Assembly (NCBI GenBank): GCA_016297215.1 | Contig: JAEDGZ010000002.1 | Span: 1-64,000, forward strand | DNA length: 64,000 nucleotides | Direction of reading: 5' to 3' | Origin: Paludibacteraceae bacterium | GTDB lineage: Bacteria; Bacteroidota; Bacteroidia; Bacteroidales; Paludibacteraceae | Shown: in pieces, positions 1 to 8,776 of the stretch | How positions within the stretch are numbered: position 1 is the stretch's first letter | Layout of the letters: each line of letters starts with the position of its first letter | Made by a program: the position numbers and the translations under genes | Notes under the pieces: generated by a model | The model's input: the letters and a program-made list of their open reading frames with translations, nothing else | What the model was told of the DNA's origin: nothing | Databases searched by the model: none

Positions 1-55
1 ATCACTAACTAATCACTAACTAATCACTAACTAATCACTAACTAATCACTAACTC
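1..55. repeat. 11-bp tandem repeat ATCACTAACTA
   Basis: Five near-perfect head-to-tail units of ATCACTAACTA. The same unit recurs at 23467-23543 and 48897-48940, always between genes. Confidence 0.9.
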
Positions 56-110
56 TTATAGAGATATTAATTGATTGCAGAAAGAATTTACTTATATCGA
101 ACTCACACTA
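56..110 (+). repeat. partial copy of dispersed AT-rich repeat D
   Basis: Ends in CTTATATCGAACTCAC, the same 3' end as the D copy at 39770-39905. The 5' half is missing or diverged. Confidence 0.5.
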
Positions 111-149
111 AGAGACCTTTCCACTAACTACATGCAAAATGCAAAAACA

Positions 150-181
150 TTTGCATATCTCGGAAAAAAGCAGTAACTTTG
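150..181 (+). promoter_or_regulatory. Bacteroidetes-type promoter for DUF4831-porD
   Basis: TTTG at 150-153 and TAACTTTG at 174-181 are separated by 20 nt. This matches the known Bacteroidetes sigma factor consensus. The leader to the start codon is about 120 nt and contains repeated ctgattactctgac-like words. Confidence 0.75.
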
Positions 182-307
182 CCCCGCAAAAATCAACAAG
201 AACACTGACTACCCAAACGAATCAGATTATTCAGATATTTAGACTCCTCTGATTACTCTGACAATTCAGACTGCTCTGATTACTCCGAGAAACTCAATCA
301 AACTACA

Positions 308-1366
308 ATGAAAAAAGTATTTATCATACTTTCTTGCGCTCTACTCTATTGCGCAAACACATTCGCCCAAGTGGTGCAGGAAAACGAACTGGCATTGGTC
401 TATTATTTTCCCCAAACATTGATGGACATCGACATCACCTACTCCGTTGAGACCGAAGAGGCAGGTCCCTATAGCCGCTATGCGGAGAAGTATTTAGGCA
501 CAACGGATGTCATCACCGTCAATAGCCAAAAAGCCGAGATTATCTCCGTTTCCGTCCGTCCGCGGAGCAAAGCCGATTTGAGCCGCCCTGTCAAGATAAA
601 CGCAGAGGACGGGGCAAATATGCAACTTCTACACATCCTCGACAACGGCATCCTCTACGGCTACAATCTCCCGCCTACTGCGCTGACATCCACCGAGGAC
701 GCAGGTGTCTCGCCTGCTAATCACAACAAACCCAAACAGCCCATTGTACTACCCTTGCTCGAAGAGCAACTTAAAGTCTCCACACCCGCGCAGAAAGCCG
801 ATGCCGTAGCCAAACTCATCTATCGTATTCGCGAGGCAAAGATGTACCTGCTGAGCGGTGAGATTGAGAACGCACCAGCCGATGGAGACGGACTCGAAAT
901 CGCGCTCAAAGAGTTGAACAAGCAGGAGAAGCAGTTGGTGCAACTATTCACCGGTAAACGCAGCAAGAAGACGGTGGTGAAGACCGTTCAGTATGTGCCT
1001 ACGAAGAGCGAAGAGAAGCCCCTACTCTACTTCTCACTCGAAAACGGTATCACAGCAGAAGAAGACGCATCCGCACTGCCTATCATGCTCAATTTCATCG
1101 CACGCAAACAGGTCCCTGCCCCTGCTATCCAAACGAAGAAAAACGATAAGAAAGCCCCTGTTCCTTCTCCCCTACTCTACAACCTCCCCGGAACGGGCAT
1201 CTACACCATCTCCTACGATGGTGTAACCCTCCTCGAGGGCACTCTCCCCGTGGCGCAGTTCGGCATAGCAGTCCCGTTATCCAAGAACCTCTTCTCCGGC
1301 AGCAAACTGCCTACCATCTATTTCAATACAGAGACAGGAAACATACAAACCATCTGCCATGAGTAA
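308..1366 (+). CDS. DUF4831 family protein, secreted
   Basis: A 352-residue protein with a clear signal peptide (residues 1-20, ending at TFA-QV). The body resembles the Bacteroidales-only family DUF4831, whose function is not known. It lies first in a transcription unit and its last 8 nt overlap the start of porD, which suggests translational coupling to an envelope or secretion gene. Residues about 128-137 (DAGVSPA region) are encoded by a degenerate palindromic element of family A, so this stretch is likely a later insertion in a surface loop. Family recognition is by overall sequence look; the function is unassigned. Confidence 0.8.
   Translation: MKKVFIILSCALLYCANTFAQVVQENELALVYYFPQTLMDIDITYSVETEEAGPYSRYAEKYLGTTDVITVNSQKAEIISVSVRPRSKADLSRPVKINAEDGANMQLLHILDNGILYGYNLPPTALTSTEDAGVSPANHNKPKQPIVLPLLEEQLKVSTPAQKADAVAKLIYRIREAKMYLLSGEIENAPADGDGLEIALKELNKQEKQLVQLFTGKRSKKTVVKTVQYVPTKSEEKPLLYFSLENGITAEEDASALPIMLNFIARKQVPAPAIQTKKNDKKAPVPSPLLYNLPGTGIYTISYDGVTLLEGTLPVAQFGIAVPLSKNLFSGSKLPTIYFNTETGNIQTICHE
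691..719. repeat. palindromic element A (A2 form), in frame in DUF4831
   Basis: GGACGCAGGTGTCTCGCCTGC is close to the reverse complement of the A2 core GCAGGCGAGACGCCTGCG seen at 42914, 46194 and 59345. It is translated as EDAGVSPA without breaking the frame. Confidence 0.75.
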
Positions 1367-2264
1367 AAAAGGATATATCTGCCTGCTGTTGTGTCTGCTG
1401 TGCATGCCTATGTGGGCGCAAGAATTGAAATGCAATGTTTCTATCAACTCCGACAAGATACAGGGCAGCAACAAGCAGGTGTTCGAGACGCTGAAGAACA
1501 GTATCGAAGAATACATGAATCAAAACCGCTGGACGAACATGACCTTCTCGGAGAAAGAGAAGATAGAATGCAGCATGCAGATTATCGTAACGAGCGTGGA
1601 GGAGAACCTGTACACGTGCACCATGCAGTTGCAGAGCCGCCGCCCCGTGTATGGCACCTCGTACACGACGCCGCTCATCAACTTCCAAGACCAGCAGTTC
1701 AACTTCACCTATCAGGAATACGACCGCATAGAGTATCAGCAGAACACGTTCACCACCAACCTGACGGCGATGCTCGCGTACTACTGCTACCTCATCATCG
1801 GGTACGACATGGACAGTTTCTCGCGGCTCGGGGGCACACCCTATTTCCAAGCCTGCGAAGATATCGTGAACGCATGTCAGTCCGCCAGCATGGAGGGGAC
1901 GGAGCAGACGGGGTGGAAAGCGTTTGAGAGCAACCGCAACCGCTACGCGCTGGTGAACAACCTGATGGACGAGGCATTCCGCAAATACCGCGAGTATGTC
2001 TACACGTACCACCGCCTCGGGTTGGACGAGATGCAGGCGAACGTTACCAACGGGCGGGCGCGTATCGCCGGCGGGATAAGCGTGCTGCGCGACGCGAACC
2101 GCGCGCGGCCTGCCACCTACGTCATTAACACCTTCCTCGATGCGAAAGCCGACGAACTGGTGAACATCTTCCAACAGGGCACCGCAGACGAGAAGAAGAA
2201 CGTGTATGAGATACTGATGGACATTGACCCCACGCGGCAGAATTTGTACGAGAAACTGAACTGA
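1359..2264 (+). CDS. porD: type IX secretion protein PorD (DUF4835)
   Basis: A 301-residue secreted protein with signal peptide MSKKGYICLLLCLLCMPMWA. The sequence after it (ELKCNVSINSDKIQGSN) and the C-terminal DPTRQNLYEKL segment match the DUF4835/PorD family. In Porphyromonas gingivalis PorD is needed for type IX secretion, the outer-membrane export route of Bacteroidota. Its usual neighbour recN follows here. The start codon lies inside the end of the DUF4831 gene. The coaBC gene that often sits just upstream of porD is instead 15 kb away (17406). Confidence 0.85.
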   Translation: MSKKGYICLLLCLLCMPMWAQELKCNVSINSDKIQGSNKQVFETLKNSIEEYMNQNRWTNMTFSEKEKIECSMQIIVTSVEENLYTCTMQLQSRRPVYGTSYTTPLINFQDQQFNFTYQEYDRIEYQQNTFTTNLTAMLAYYCYLIIGYDMDSFSRLGGTPYFQACEDIVNACQSASMEGTEQTGWKAFESNRNRYALVNNLMDEAFRKYREYVYTYHRLGLDEMQANVTNGRARIAGGISVLRDANRARPATYVINTFLDAKADELVNIFQQGTADEKKNVYEILMDIDPTRQNLYEKLN

Positions 2265-2284
2265 TTTCATGTTTGTCGCTTCGC

Positions 2285-2312
2285 GTTAGACATTGCATGT
2301 TAGACATTGCAT
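2285..2312. repeat. 14-bp direct repeat between porD and recN
   Basis: GTTAGACATTGCAT occurs twice in tandem (2285-2298 and 2299-2312), followed by a decayed third copy. The unit length is twice seven, in line with the heptamer arrays elsewhere in the window. Confidence 0.8.
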
Positions 2313-2363
2313 GTTTGGCACTGCGTGTTACAAACGTGAAACGACCAACGCAAAACTGAAAAT

Positions 2364-3977
2364 ATGCTTCGACATTTGCACATAGAGCACTATGCCCTTA
2401 TCTCGCACTTGGATATTGATTTCGAGGGCGGGTTTTCTGTTTTAACGGGTGAGACGGGTGCCGGCAAGAGTATCATTCTGGGTGCGCTGGCGCTCGTGAT
2501 GGGGGCGCGCGCCGACAGCAAAGCCATCACCGACGGAGAAGAGAAATGTATCATCGAGGCGGAGTTTAGAGGACCCACCCCATCCCTCCCTACACTCACC
2601 CCACTGCGCGGTGCTTGCGGGGACCCCGATACAAGGGAGGGAGATATTTATAACACGATAATCATACGGCGGGAGTTGTATGCCAACGGGAAGTCGCGGT
2701 CGTTTGTGGACGATGGCGTGGTTACCTTGGCGGAACTGAAAGCGCTGTCCGCAAGTCTGATAGATATCCATTCGCAGCACGCCAACCTGCTCTTGGAGAA
2801 CGATGATTTCCAGCGGGAGATAGTGGATGCCTTGGCGAAGAACGAGGCAGAGCGAGAGGCGTATCGCGCACGGTACGAAGCCTACCGCGAGACAGAGAAA
2901 GCGCTGTATGAGTTGGAAGCCTTGGCGAAGAAAAGCAAAGCTGACGCGGACTATGTGCAGTATCGCTACCGCATACTGGAGGAGGCGCGTTTGGAGGACG
3001 AGGATGAGTTGAACGCGCTGGAGGAAGAGCAGTACCTGCTGGCACACGCGGAGGACATCCGCCGCGCGTTGGAGACCTGCACAGAGGCGATAGAGGGCGA
3101 GAACGGGGGCACAGCGCGCGACATACTGCGGCAATGCGACCTGCGCGAGGCGGCGCCCGACCTGCAAGAGCGCATCGACAGCGTGCTAATAGAGTTGCGC
3201 GACATCGCCCGCGAGGCAAGTCGCAAAGCCGAGCGGACGGAGGTGAGCCCCGAGCGGTTGCTGCAAGTGGAGGAGCGCATAGGGCTGCTGCAAGACCTGC
3301 TGCGGAAGTTCGACGCTGAGGACGTAGAGGGGATGATGGCGCAACGCGATGAGTTGGCAGAGCAATGCCGCCGAATGGAGAACTTCGATGAAGACCTCGT
3401 CCGCCTGCGCAAGACCCTCGCGGAGCAGGAGAAAGCCTTAGCAAGGGCGGCAGCCGACCTACGACACTCGCGCGAGCAGGTGCGCGAACCTATCTCGCGG
3501 CAGTTGGAGCGCGACCTGATCTCGCTAGGGATTGCCCATGCAAAGATGGACATCACGCTGAGCGACCTCGACGACTACACCGAGACGGGAAGGGACAATG
3601 TGCAGTTTCTCTTTGCCGCGAACCTCAACCAGAGCCTGCGCCCCGTGAGCGACGTGGCATCGGGGGGCGAGATGAGCCGTATCATGCTGTGTATCAAAGC
3701 ACTGATAGCGTCCAGCAACGGGCTGCCTACCATCATCTTCGACGAGATAGACACGGGCGTGAGCGGCAGTATAGCCGGGCAGATGGGCGAGATAATGCGG
3801 CAGATGGCTGCCTCGCGGCAGATAATCGCCATCACGCACCTGCCGCAGATTGCCGCTAAAGCCGAGCACCACTACCTCGTCTATAAGCAGGACACCGACG
3901 TGCGCACCGAGAGCCACATCCGCCGCCTCAGCGCAGAAGAGCACGAAGCGGAACTGGCGAAAATGGTGAAGATATAA
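2364..3977 (+). CDS. recN: DNA repair protein RecN
   Basis: A 537-residue SMC-like ATPase acting in double-strand break repair. It has Walker A GETGAGKS near residue 31, a central coiled-coil region (about 150-370) rich in E, R and L, the ABC signature ASGGEMSR near 435 and Walker B TIIFDEIDTG near 458. Length is normal for the family (about 550). Residues about 70-94 (GPTPSLPTLTPLRGACGDPD...) do not look like RecN. They are the in-frame translation of a family C palindromic element, placed between the conserved segments IIEAEF and IIIRREL. The position corresponds to a variable loop of the head domain, so the protein is probably active. Confidence 0.95.
   Translation: MLRHLHIEHYALISHLDIDFEGGFSVLTGETGAGKSIILGALALVMGARADSKAITDGEEKCIIEAEFRGPTPSLPTLTPLRGACGDPDTREGDIYNTIIIRRELYANGKSRSFVDDGVVTLAELKALSASLIDIHSQHANLLLENDDFQREIVDALAKNEAEREAYRARYEAYRETEKALYELEALAKKSKADADYVQYRYRILEEARLEDEDELNALEEEQYLLAHAEDIRRALETCTEAIEGENGGTARDILRQCDLREAAPDLQERIDSVLIELRDIAREASRKAERTEVSPERLLQVEERIGLLQDLLRKFDAEDVEGMMAQRDELAEQCRRMENFDEDLVRLRKTLAEQEKALARAAADLRHSREQVREPISRQLERDLISLGIAHAKMDITLSDLDDYTETGRDNVQFLFAANLNQSLRPVSDVASGGEMSRIMLCIKALIASSNGLPTIIFDEIDTGVSGSIAGQMGEIMRQMAASRQIIAITHLPQIAAKAEHHYLVYKQDTDVRTESHIRRLSAEEHEAELAKMVKI
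2571..2645. repeat. palindromic element C, in frame in recN
   Basis: Begins GGACCCACCCCATCCCTCCC and ends with GGGACCCCGATACAAGGGAG. It shares both ends with the intergenic copies at 3982-4057 and 26966-27039. It is translated through with no stop, 25 codons long. Confidence 0.85.
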
Positions 3978-3981
3978 ACCA

Positions 3982-4057
3982 AGGACCCTCCCCTACCCTC
4001 CCTACAAGAGCACCCCAAAAATCGAAGATTTTTCGGGGACCCCGCAAGGGAGGGAGT
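3982..4057. repeat. palindromic element C, intergenic
   Basis: Outer arms CCCTACCCTCCCTAC / GCAAGGGAGGGAGTAGG and an inner hairpin AAAAATC-GAAGATTTTT flanked by CACCCC/GGGGACCCC. It follows the recN stop codon directly and could also act as a terminator. Confidence 0.8.
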
Positions 4058-4109
4058 AGGTAATTACCTTCGACTCTGAAACTTACAGTTACTACTGAAC
4101 ACTGAAATC

Positions 4110-5429
4110 ATGCTACCTTTAGCCGAACGATTACGACCAAAGACACTGGATGACTATATCGGTCAGAAGCACCTTGTAGGACAAGGTGCCGTGCTACGTA
4201 CAATGATAGAGAGCGGGAACATCAGCAGTTTCATCCTGTGGGGTCCCCCGGGCGTGGGGAAGACCACGCTGGCGAAGATTATCGCGCGGCAGTTGGAGCG
4301 CCCGTTTTACACTCTCTCGGCGGTAACAAGCGGCGTGAAGGAGGTGCGGGAGGTGATAGACAAAGCCAAGAAGACCCACACGCTGAACTGCGGGCTGTTT
4401 GCCGCGCAGAGCGACCAACGCCCGCCTATCCTCTTTATCGATGAGATTCACCGCTTCTCTAAGTCGCAGCAAGACAGCCTGTTAGGGGCGGTGGAGAAAG
4501 GGACTATCACGCTGATAGGTGCCACCACGGAGAACCCCTCCTTCGAGGTGATAACGCCGCTGCTGAGCCGATGCCAAGTGTATGTGTTGAAGTCGCTGGG
4601 GAAAGACGACCTGCTGGAGTTGCTGCACCGTGCACTGACCGAAGACGAGTATATCAAGGGGCTGCAGATAGAGGTGAAAGAGACGGAGAGCCTGCTGCGC
4701 TACTCCGGCGGCGACGCGCGGAAACTGCTGAACATCATCGAGTTGGTGACCAACTCGGGCGTGCGGGAGATAGACAACGAGACGGTAACCAAGCAGTTGC
4801 AGCAGAACCCCGTTGCCTACGACAAAGACGGCGAGTTGCACTACGACATCATCTCCGCCTTCATCAAGTCGATACGCGGGAGCGACCCCGATGCGGCGCT
4901 GTACTGGCTGGCGCGTATGATTGCCGGCGGGGAAGACCCGAAGTTCATCGCGCGGCGGATGGTCATCTCCGCGAGCGAGGACATAGGGCTGGCGAACCCG
5001 AATGCGATGTTGGTTGCGAACGCCTGCTTCGACACGCTGACGAAGATAGGTTGGCCTGAGGGGCGGATTCCGCTGGCGGAGGCGACGGTCTATCTGGCAA
5101 CCTCGCAGAAGTCCAACTCCGCCTATCTGGCGATAGACGCCGCCCTCGCGGAGGTGCAGCAGAGCGGGAACCTAGCGGTGCCGCTGCACCTGCGCAATGC
5201 GCCGACCAAACTGATGGAAGAACTGGGGTACCACGAAGGGTATCTCTACTCGCACGACTATCCGAACCACTTCGTGAAGCAGCAATACATGCCCGACGAA
5301 TTGCAGGGGCGGCGGTTCTGGTTTGCACAGGGGAGCCCGCAGGAGCAGAAGATGACGGACTGGATGCGGAAGTTATGGGGGAACACGGGTGCCGATAACA
5401 CGAATACCCCAACTTCTGAACAACAATAG
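4110..5429 (+). CDS. rarA: replication-associated recombination protein A (AAA+ ATPase)
   Basis: A 439-residue MgsA/RarA/WRNIP1-type AAA+ ATPase that acts at stalled replication forks. Walker A GPPGVGKTT lies near residue 45 and Walker B LFIDEIHRF near 109, followed by sensor ATTENPSF. The C-terminal half carries the family tetramerisation region (SAFIKSIRGSDPDAALYWLARM, ASEDIGLANP). Length is as expected. A family C repeat and about 50 nt separate it from recN. The C-terminal tail (NTGADNTNTPTSEQQ) is low-complexity and probably disordered. Confidence 0.95.
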   Translation: MLPLAERLRPKTLDDYIGQKHLVGQGAVLRTMIESGNISSFILWGPPGVGKTTLAKIIARQLERPFYTLSAVTSGVKEVREVIDKAKKTHTLNCGLFAAQSDQRPPILFIDEIHRFSKSQQDSLLGAVEKGTITLIGATTENPSFEVITPLLSRCQVYVLKSLGKDDLLELLHRALTEDEYIKGLQIEVKETESLLRYSGGDARKLLNIIELVTNSGVREIDNETVTKQLQQNPVAYDKDGELHYDIISAFIKSIRGSDPDAALYWLARMIAGGEDPKFIARRMVISASEDIGLANPNAMLVANACFDTLTKIGWPEGRIPLAEATVYLATSQKSNSAYLAIDAALAEVQQSGNLAVPLHLRNAPTKLMEELGYHEGYLYSHDYPNHFVKQQYMPDELQGRRFWFAQGSPQEQKMTDWMRKLWGNTGADNTNTPTSEQQ

Positions 5430-5441
5430 ACTTTTTTTTCT

Positions 5442-5586
5442 TCTTCTAACATATAATTATCGTATAATTAACCATTAATTTTTCTTTTCCTAAAACAAGT
5501 ATTATCAAATATTGTCCAAATATTTTTCTTACCTCATGGTCTTCTAACATATAATTATCGTATAATTAACCATTAATTTTTCTTTT
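5442..5586 (+). repeat. dispersed repeat D, duplicated 47-bp core
   Basis: A 47-bp AT-rich block containing ATATAATTATCGTATAATTA is present twice as a perfect direct repeat (5442-5488 and 5540-5586). Between the copies is TATTGTCCAAATATTTTTCT, also found in the D copy at 41752. The rest of the 280-nt gap up to the GH43 gene is AT-rich with no further recognisable feature. Confidence 0.85.
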
Positions 5587-5711
5587 GAATAATATTTGAT
5601 AATATTTGTTGAAATAAAAGGGCTTGGCATTTATGGAAGAATTAATGAATAATTACACGGCAATTAATGTTAAAAACAAAACGATTATTATACGTTAAAA
5701 ACAACAGAGAT

Positions 5712-7217
5712 ATGAAAATGAATGTTACAGCCAAGTGGGTATTCGTGTTCCTATTTGTAGCCGCGGCAGGGATGTTGCGGGCGGGGGTGTACACGAACCC
5801 TGTGTTGCCCTACGACTACTCCGACCCCGATGTGTGTCAAGCGGGGGAGGATTATTACATGACCTCGTCTTCGTTCAACTGTATCCCCGGCTTGCAGATA
5901 CTGCACTCGCGGGATTTGGTGCACTGGCGGATAGTGGACGCTGCACTGCGTTGGCGCGTGCCCGGCACGGAGCAGGCGACAAGCGACAGCCCTGAGTACG
6001 GTTGCGGCGTGTGGGCACCGAGTATCCGCTTCCACGAGGGGCGTTTCTACATCTACTACGGCGACCCCGACCGCGGCGTGTACTGCGTGCGCAGCCAAGC
6101 AACGAGCGGGGCGATAGAGGCGTTTCCGCTGGAATGGGAAGAGGCGGTATTGGTGAAGCCAGGGAAGGGATTTATCGATGCCTGCCCGCTGTGGGACGAG
6201 GACGGACGGGTGTATTTAGTGCATGCGTTGGCGGGCTCGCGCGCGGGCTTGAAGAGCGTACTCATGGTGTGCGAACTGACGGCAGACGGCTTGGCATGCA
6301 AGACCGAGAGCCGTATTGTGTTTGATGGGCACCCGGACCACCCTACTTGCGAGGGACCGAAGTTCTACAAGCGCAACGGCTACTATTATATCATGCCCCC
6401 CGCGGGGGGCGTGGCGACAGGTTGGCAACTCTGTATGCGCAGCCGTTCGCCCTACGGACCATATGAGGTGAAGGTGGTGCTGGCGCAGGGTAAGACGGAG
6501 GTGAACGGACCGCACCAAGGGGCGTGGGTCGGCGATTGGTTCCTGCATTTTCAGGACGTGGGCGTGGCAGGGCGCATCGTGCACCTGCAGCCGCTGCGAT
6601 GGGCAGATGACTGGCCCGTGATAGGCAACGAGGGGGAACCCGTGCTCAATGGGGAGGTGCCGGATAAGTCGGCATGCACCATCGGCGAGAATGCCAACCC
6701 GCGGGTGTTCCGCGAGGAGTTCGCCACCATCGACCTGCCGCTGAGTTGGCAGTGGTCGGGCAACTACGATGTGCGCTACGGCTTCTGCAACGCCGCGCAG
6801 TCGATGTTGCGGCTGTTCAGTTACCCATGCGACAGCGTGGCGGCTTCGCCGAGTCTGCTGCTGCAGAAAAATCCCGCCAACCGAGCGTTCACTGCTACTG
6901 CGAAGGTGCGTTTCACGCCGCTCACGAAGATAGCGGGGCACGAGCGCGCGGGGCTGATAGTGGCAGGCAGACGCTCGTTCATTCTTGATGCGCCCGCCAA
7001 CGGCGAATGGACATGGTTGCGCGTGGCGGTGAGCCAAGAGCATGATTGTCAGTTCTATACCTCCACAGACGGCAAGACCTATATCGCCGTCGGCAAGCCG
7101 TTCAAAGCCGTGGAGGGCGTTTGGATTGGCGCGAAAGTGGGATTGTTCTGCACCCGCGACCGCGTGAAGATAAACGACGGGGGATATATGGATGTGGACT
7201 GGTTTGAGATACGATAA
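5712..7217 (+). CDS. glycoside hydrolase family 43 protein, secreted
   Basis: About 501 residues from the ATG at 5712; an upstream in-frame ATG at 5667 would put 15 basic residues before a good signal peptide, so the later start is preferred. After the signal peptide the sequence NPVLPYDYSDPDVCQ starts a five-bladed GH43 propeller. Candidate catalytic acids are the Asp of YSDPDV, the Asp of GFIDACPLWDEDG and the Glu of HPTCEGPKF. The C-terminal 200 residues form a beta-sandwich of the GH43_C2 type. Members are beta-xylosidases or alpha-arabinofuranosidases acting on hemicellulose or pectin side chains. The exact substrate cannot be read from the sequence. The gene stands alone, away from the SusCD locus. 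Confidence 0.9.
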   Translation: MKMNVTAKWVFVFLFVAAAGMLRAGVYTNPVLPYDYSDPDVCQAGEDYYMTSSSFNCIPGLQILHSRDLVHWRIVDAALRWRVPGTEQATSDSPEYGCGVWAPSIRFHEGRFYIYYGDPDRGVYCVRSQATSGAIEAFPLEWEEAVLVKPGKGFIDACPLWDEDGRVYLVHALAGSRAGLKSVLMVCELTADGLACKTESRIVFDGHPDHPTCEGPKFYKRNGYYYIMPPAGGVATGWQLCMRSRSPYGPYEVKVVLAQGKTEVNGPHQGAWVGDWFLHFQDVGVAGRIVHLQPLRWADDWPVIGNEGEPVLNGEVPDKSACTIGENANPRVFREEFATIDLPLSWQWSGNYDVRYGFCNAAQSMLRLFSYPCDSVAASPSLLLQKNPANRAFTATAKVRFTPLTKIAGHERAGLIVAGRRSFILDAPANGEWTWLRVAVSQEHDCQFYTSTDGKTYIAVGKPFKAVEGVWIGAKVGLFCTRDRVKINDGGYMDVDWFEIR

Positions 7218-7242
7218 TTAGGAATGAGGAATGAGGAATGAG
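7216..7242 (+). repeat. heptamer array GGAATGA
   Basis: Three to four units of the 7-bp word GGAATGA follow the GH43 stop codon directly. Confidence 0.8.
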
Positions 7243-7270
7243 TCCGGGTACGCAGGCGTCCCCGCCTGCT
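7242..7270. repeat. palindromic element A (A1 form), intergenic
   Basis: GTCCGGGTACGCAGGCGTCC plus CCGCCTGCT; the reverse complement of the copy at 62725-62754, with one change. It separates two different heptamer arrays. Confidence 0.85.
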
Positions 7271-7314
7271 TGAAAACTGAAAACCTGAAACTTGAAACCT
7301 GAAACCAGAAACCA
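7271..7314 (+). repeat. heptamer array GAAACCT before mnmE
   Basis: Six degenerate 7-bp units (GAAAACT, GAAACTT, GAAACCT, GAAACCA). The array ends three nucleotides before the mnmE start codon and so forms its 5' leader. Confidence 0.8.
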
Positions 7315-7316
7315 AC

Positions 7317-8702
7317 ATGAGCGATACTATTTGTGCGATATCAACGCCTTACGGGTGCGGGGGGATAGCCGTGGTGCGCGTGAGCGGCGAGCAGGCGATA
7401 GCAATTGTCGGCAGCCTGTTCCGCGGACGTACCGACCTACGTGAAGCCAAAGCGAACTCTGTCCACTACGGGGAGATAGTGCGTGGTGGGGAGGTGCTGG
7501 ACGAAGTGGTGGCAACGGTGTTTCGTGCGCCGCACTCGTTCACGAGTGAAGACACGGTGGAGATAAGTTGCCACGGCAGTCTGTACATCCAGCAAGAGTT
7601 GCTGCGCTGGTTGGTGGACGCGGGTTGCCGCTTGGCGAAGGCGGGGGAGTTCACCCAACGAGCGTTCCTGAACGGCAAGATAGACTTGGCGGAGGCAGAG
7701 GCAGTGGCAGACCTGATAGCCTCGCAGTCGAAAGCCGAGAAAGACTTGGCGCTGAAGCAACTGAAAGGCAGCGTGTCGGGCGAGATAGCCGTGCTGCGGG
7801 AGCGTCTGCTGCGGTTCACCTCGCTCGTTGAGTTGGAGTTAGACTTCGCCGACCACGAGGAGTTGGAGTTCGCCGACCGCAGGGAGTTGAAAGCGCTGGC
7901 GGAGGAGATACACGGGCGGCTGAGCGACCTGACGCGCTCGTTTCAGGCGGGGAACGCGATAAAGGAAGGTATTGCCGTGGCGCTGATAGGCGAGACCAAC
8001 GTGGGCAAATCGACGCTACTGAACGCGCTGGTGGGCGAGGAGCGCGCCATCGTGAGCGACATAGCCGGCACCACGCGCGACACCGTGGAGGAGACGATGG
8101 TGCTGGGCGGCATACTCTACCGCTTCATCGACACGGCGGGCATACGCGAGACGGACGATAGGATAGAACAGATGGGTATCGCCCGCAGCCGCAAAGCCGC
8201 CGAGGAGGCGCAGATAGTCATTGAGATACAGGACATCAAGGAGGTGAAATGTCCTGGTAGGCAGGTGTCCCCGCCAGCGGTAATGGAAGTGCGGTCTCCA
8301 GGCCGCACCCAAGAAGGCTCCACATCTCTCATCCGCGTCATCAACAAGGCAGACCTACTCCCCTCAACACCTACACCGTCGGATGACCCCGAGGCACCGG
8401 TGTATATCTCCGCGAGGAACAAAGAGGTTGCGCCGCTGCTGGCGCGCTTGCAGGAGGCAGGCGAGCAACTGACCGCCACGCGCAACGCTGCCACCATCAG
8501 CAACGTCCGCCACTATGAGGCGCTCACGCGGGCAGACGAGGCTATCCGCCGCGTGCAGGAGGGATTGACGGCGGGCGTGAGCGGAGAGTTCCTCTCGATG
8601 GACCTGCACGACTGCCTGACTGCCCTCGGAGAAGTAACGGGGCAGATAACCTCCGACGAGGTGTTACACTCCATTTTTTCGCACTTCTGTATCGGTAAAT
8701 GA
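7317..8702 (+). CDS. mnmE: tRNA modification GTPase MnmE
   Basis: A 461-residue protein that works with MnmG to modify the wobble uridine of certain tRNAs. It has the N-terminal tetrahydrofolate-binding domain (CAISTPYGCGGIAVVRVSG), a helical domain and an inserted G domain with G1 GETNVGKS, G2 AGTTRDT, G3 DTAG and G4 NKAD. The C-terminal CIGK contains the conserved formyl-binding cysteine. Residues about 312-331, between G3 and G4, are encoded by two palindromic elements side by side (A then B), read in frame as CPGRQVSPPA and VRSPGRT. This is a remarkable insertion site in an otherwise intact enzyme. Confidence 0.95.
   Translation: MSDTICAISTPYGCGGIAVVRVSGEQAIAIVGSLFRGRTDLREAKANSVHYGEIVRGGEVLDEVVATVFRAPHSFTSEDTVEISCHGSLYIQQELLRWLVDAGCRLAKAGEFTQRAFLNGKIDLAEAEAVADLIASQSKAEKDLALKQLKGSVSGEIAVLRERLLRFTSLVELELDFADHEELEFADRRELKALAEEIHGRLSDLTRSFQAGNAIKEGIAVALIGETNVGKSTLLNALVGEERAIVSDIAGTTRDTVEETMVLGGILYRFIDTAGIRETDDRIEQMGIARSRKAAEEAQIVIEIQDIKEVKCPGRQVSPPAVMEVRSPGRTQEGSTSLIRVINKADLLPSTPTPSDDPEAPVYISARNKEVAPLLARLQEAGEQLTATRNAATISNVRHYEALTRADEAIRRVQEGLTAGVSGEFLSMDLHDCLTALGEVTGQITSDEVLHSIFSHFCIGK
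8250..8279. repeat. palindromic element A (A1 form), in frame in mnmE
   Basis: TGTCCTGGTAGGCAGGTGTC plus CCCGCCAGCG, a diverged A1 copy in the TGTCCGGGTGCGCAGGCG orientation. The reading frame is the same as in ccsA (CPGxQxSPPA). Confidence 0.75.
8285..8310. repeat. palindromic element B, in frame in mnmE
   Basis: GTGCGGTCTCCAGGCCGCAC is a near-perfect 20-bp palindrome identical to the copy at 38321-38340. Translated as VRSPGRT. Confidence 0.85.
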
Positions 8703-8776
8703 AATCTACCTGTTCCAAAATGGAACAAATTCACTCAAAGATAATTAAAACATTTGTACAAAAAAAACTACATGAT

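Noticed and set aside
1323..2270. Minus-strand open frame of 315 codons opposite porD
   Set aside because: porD has a signal peptide and family motifs; the antisense protein is an Arg/Val/His-rich shadow.
5667..5711. Upstream start for the GH43 gene
   Set aside because: It would put a basic 15-residue stretch before the signal peptide; ATG 5712 is preferred.
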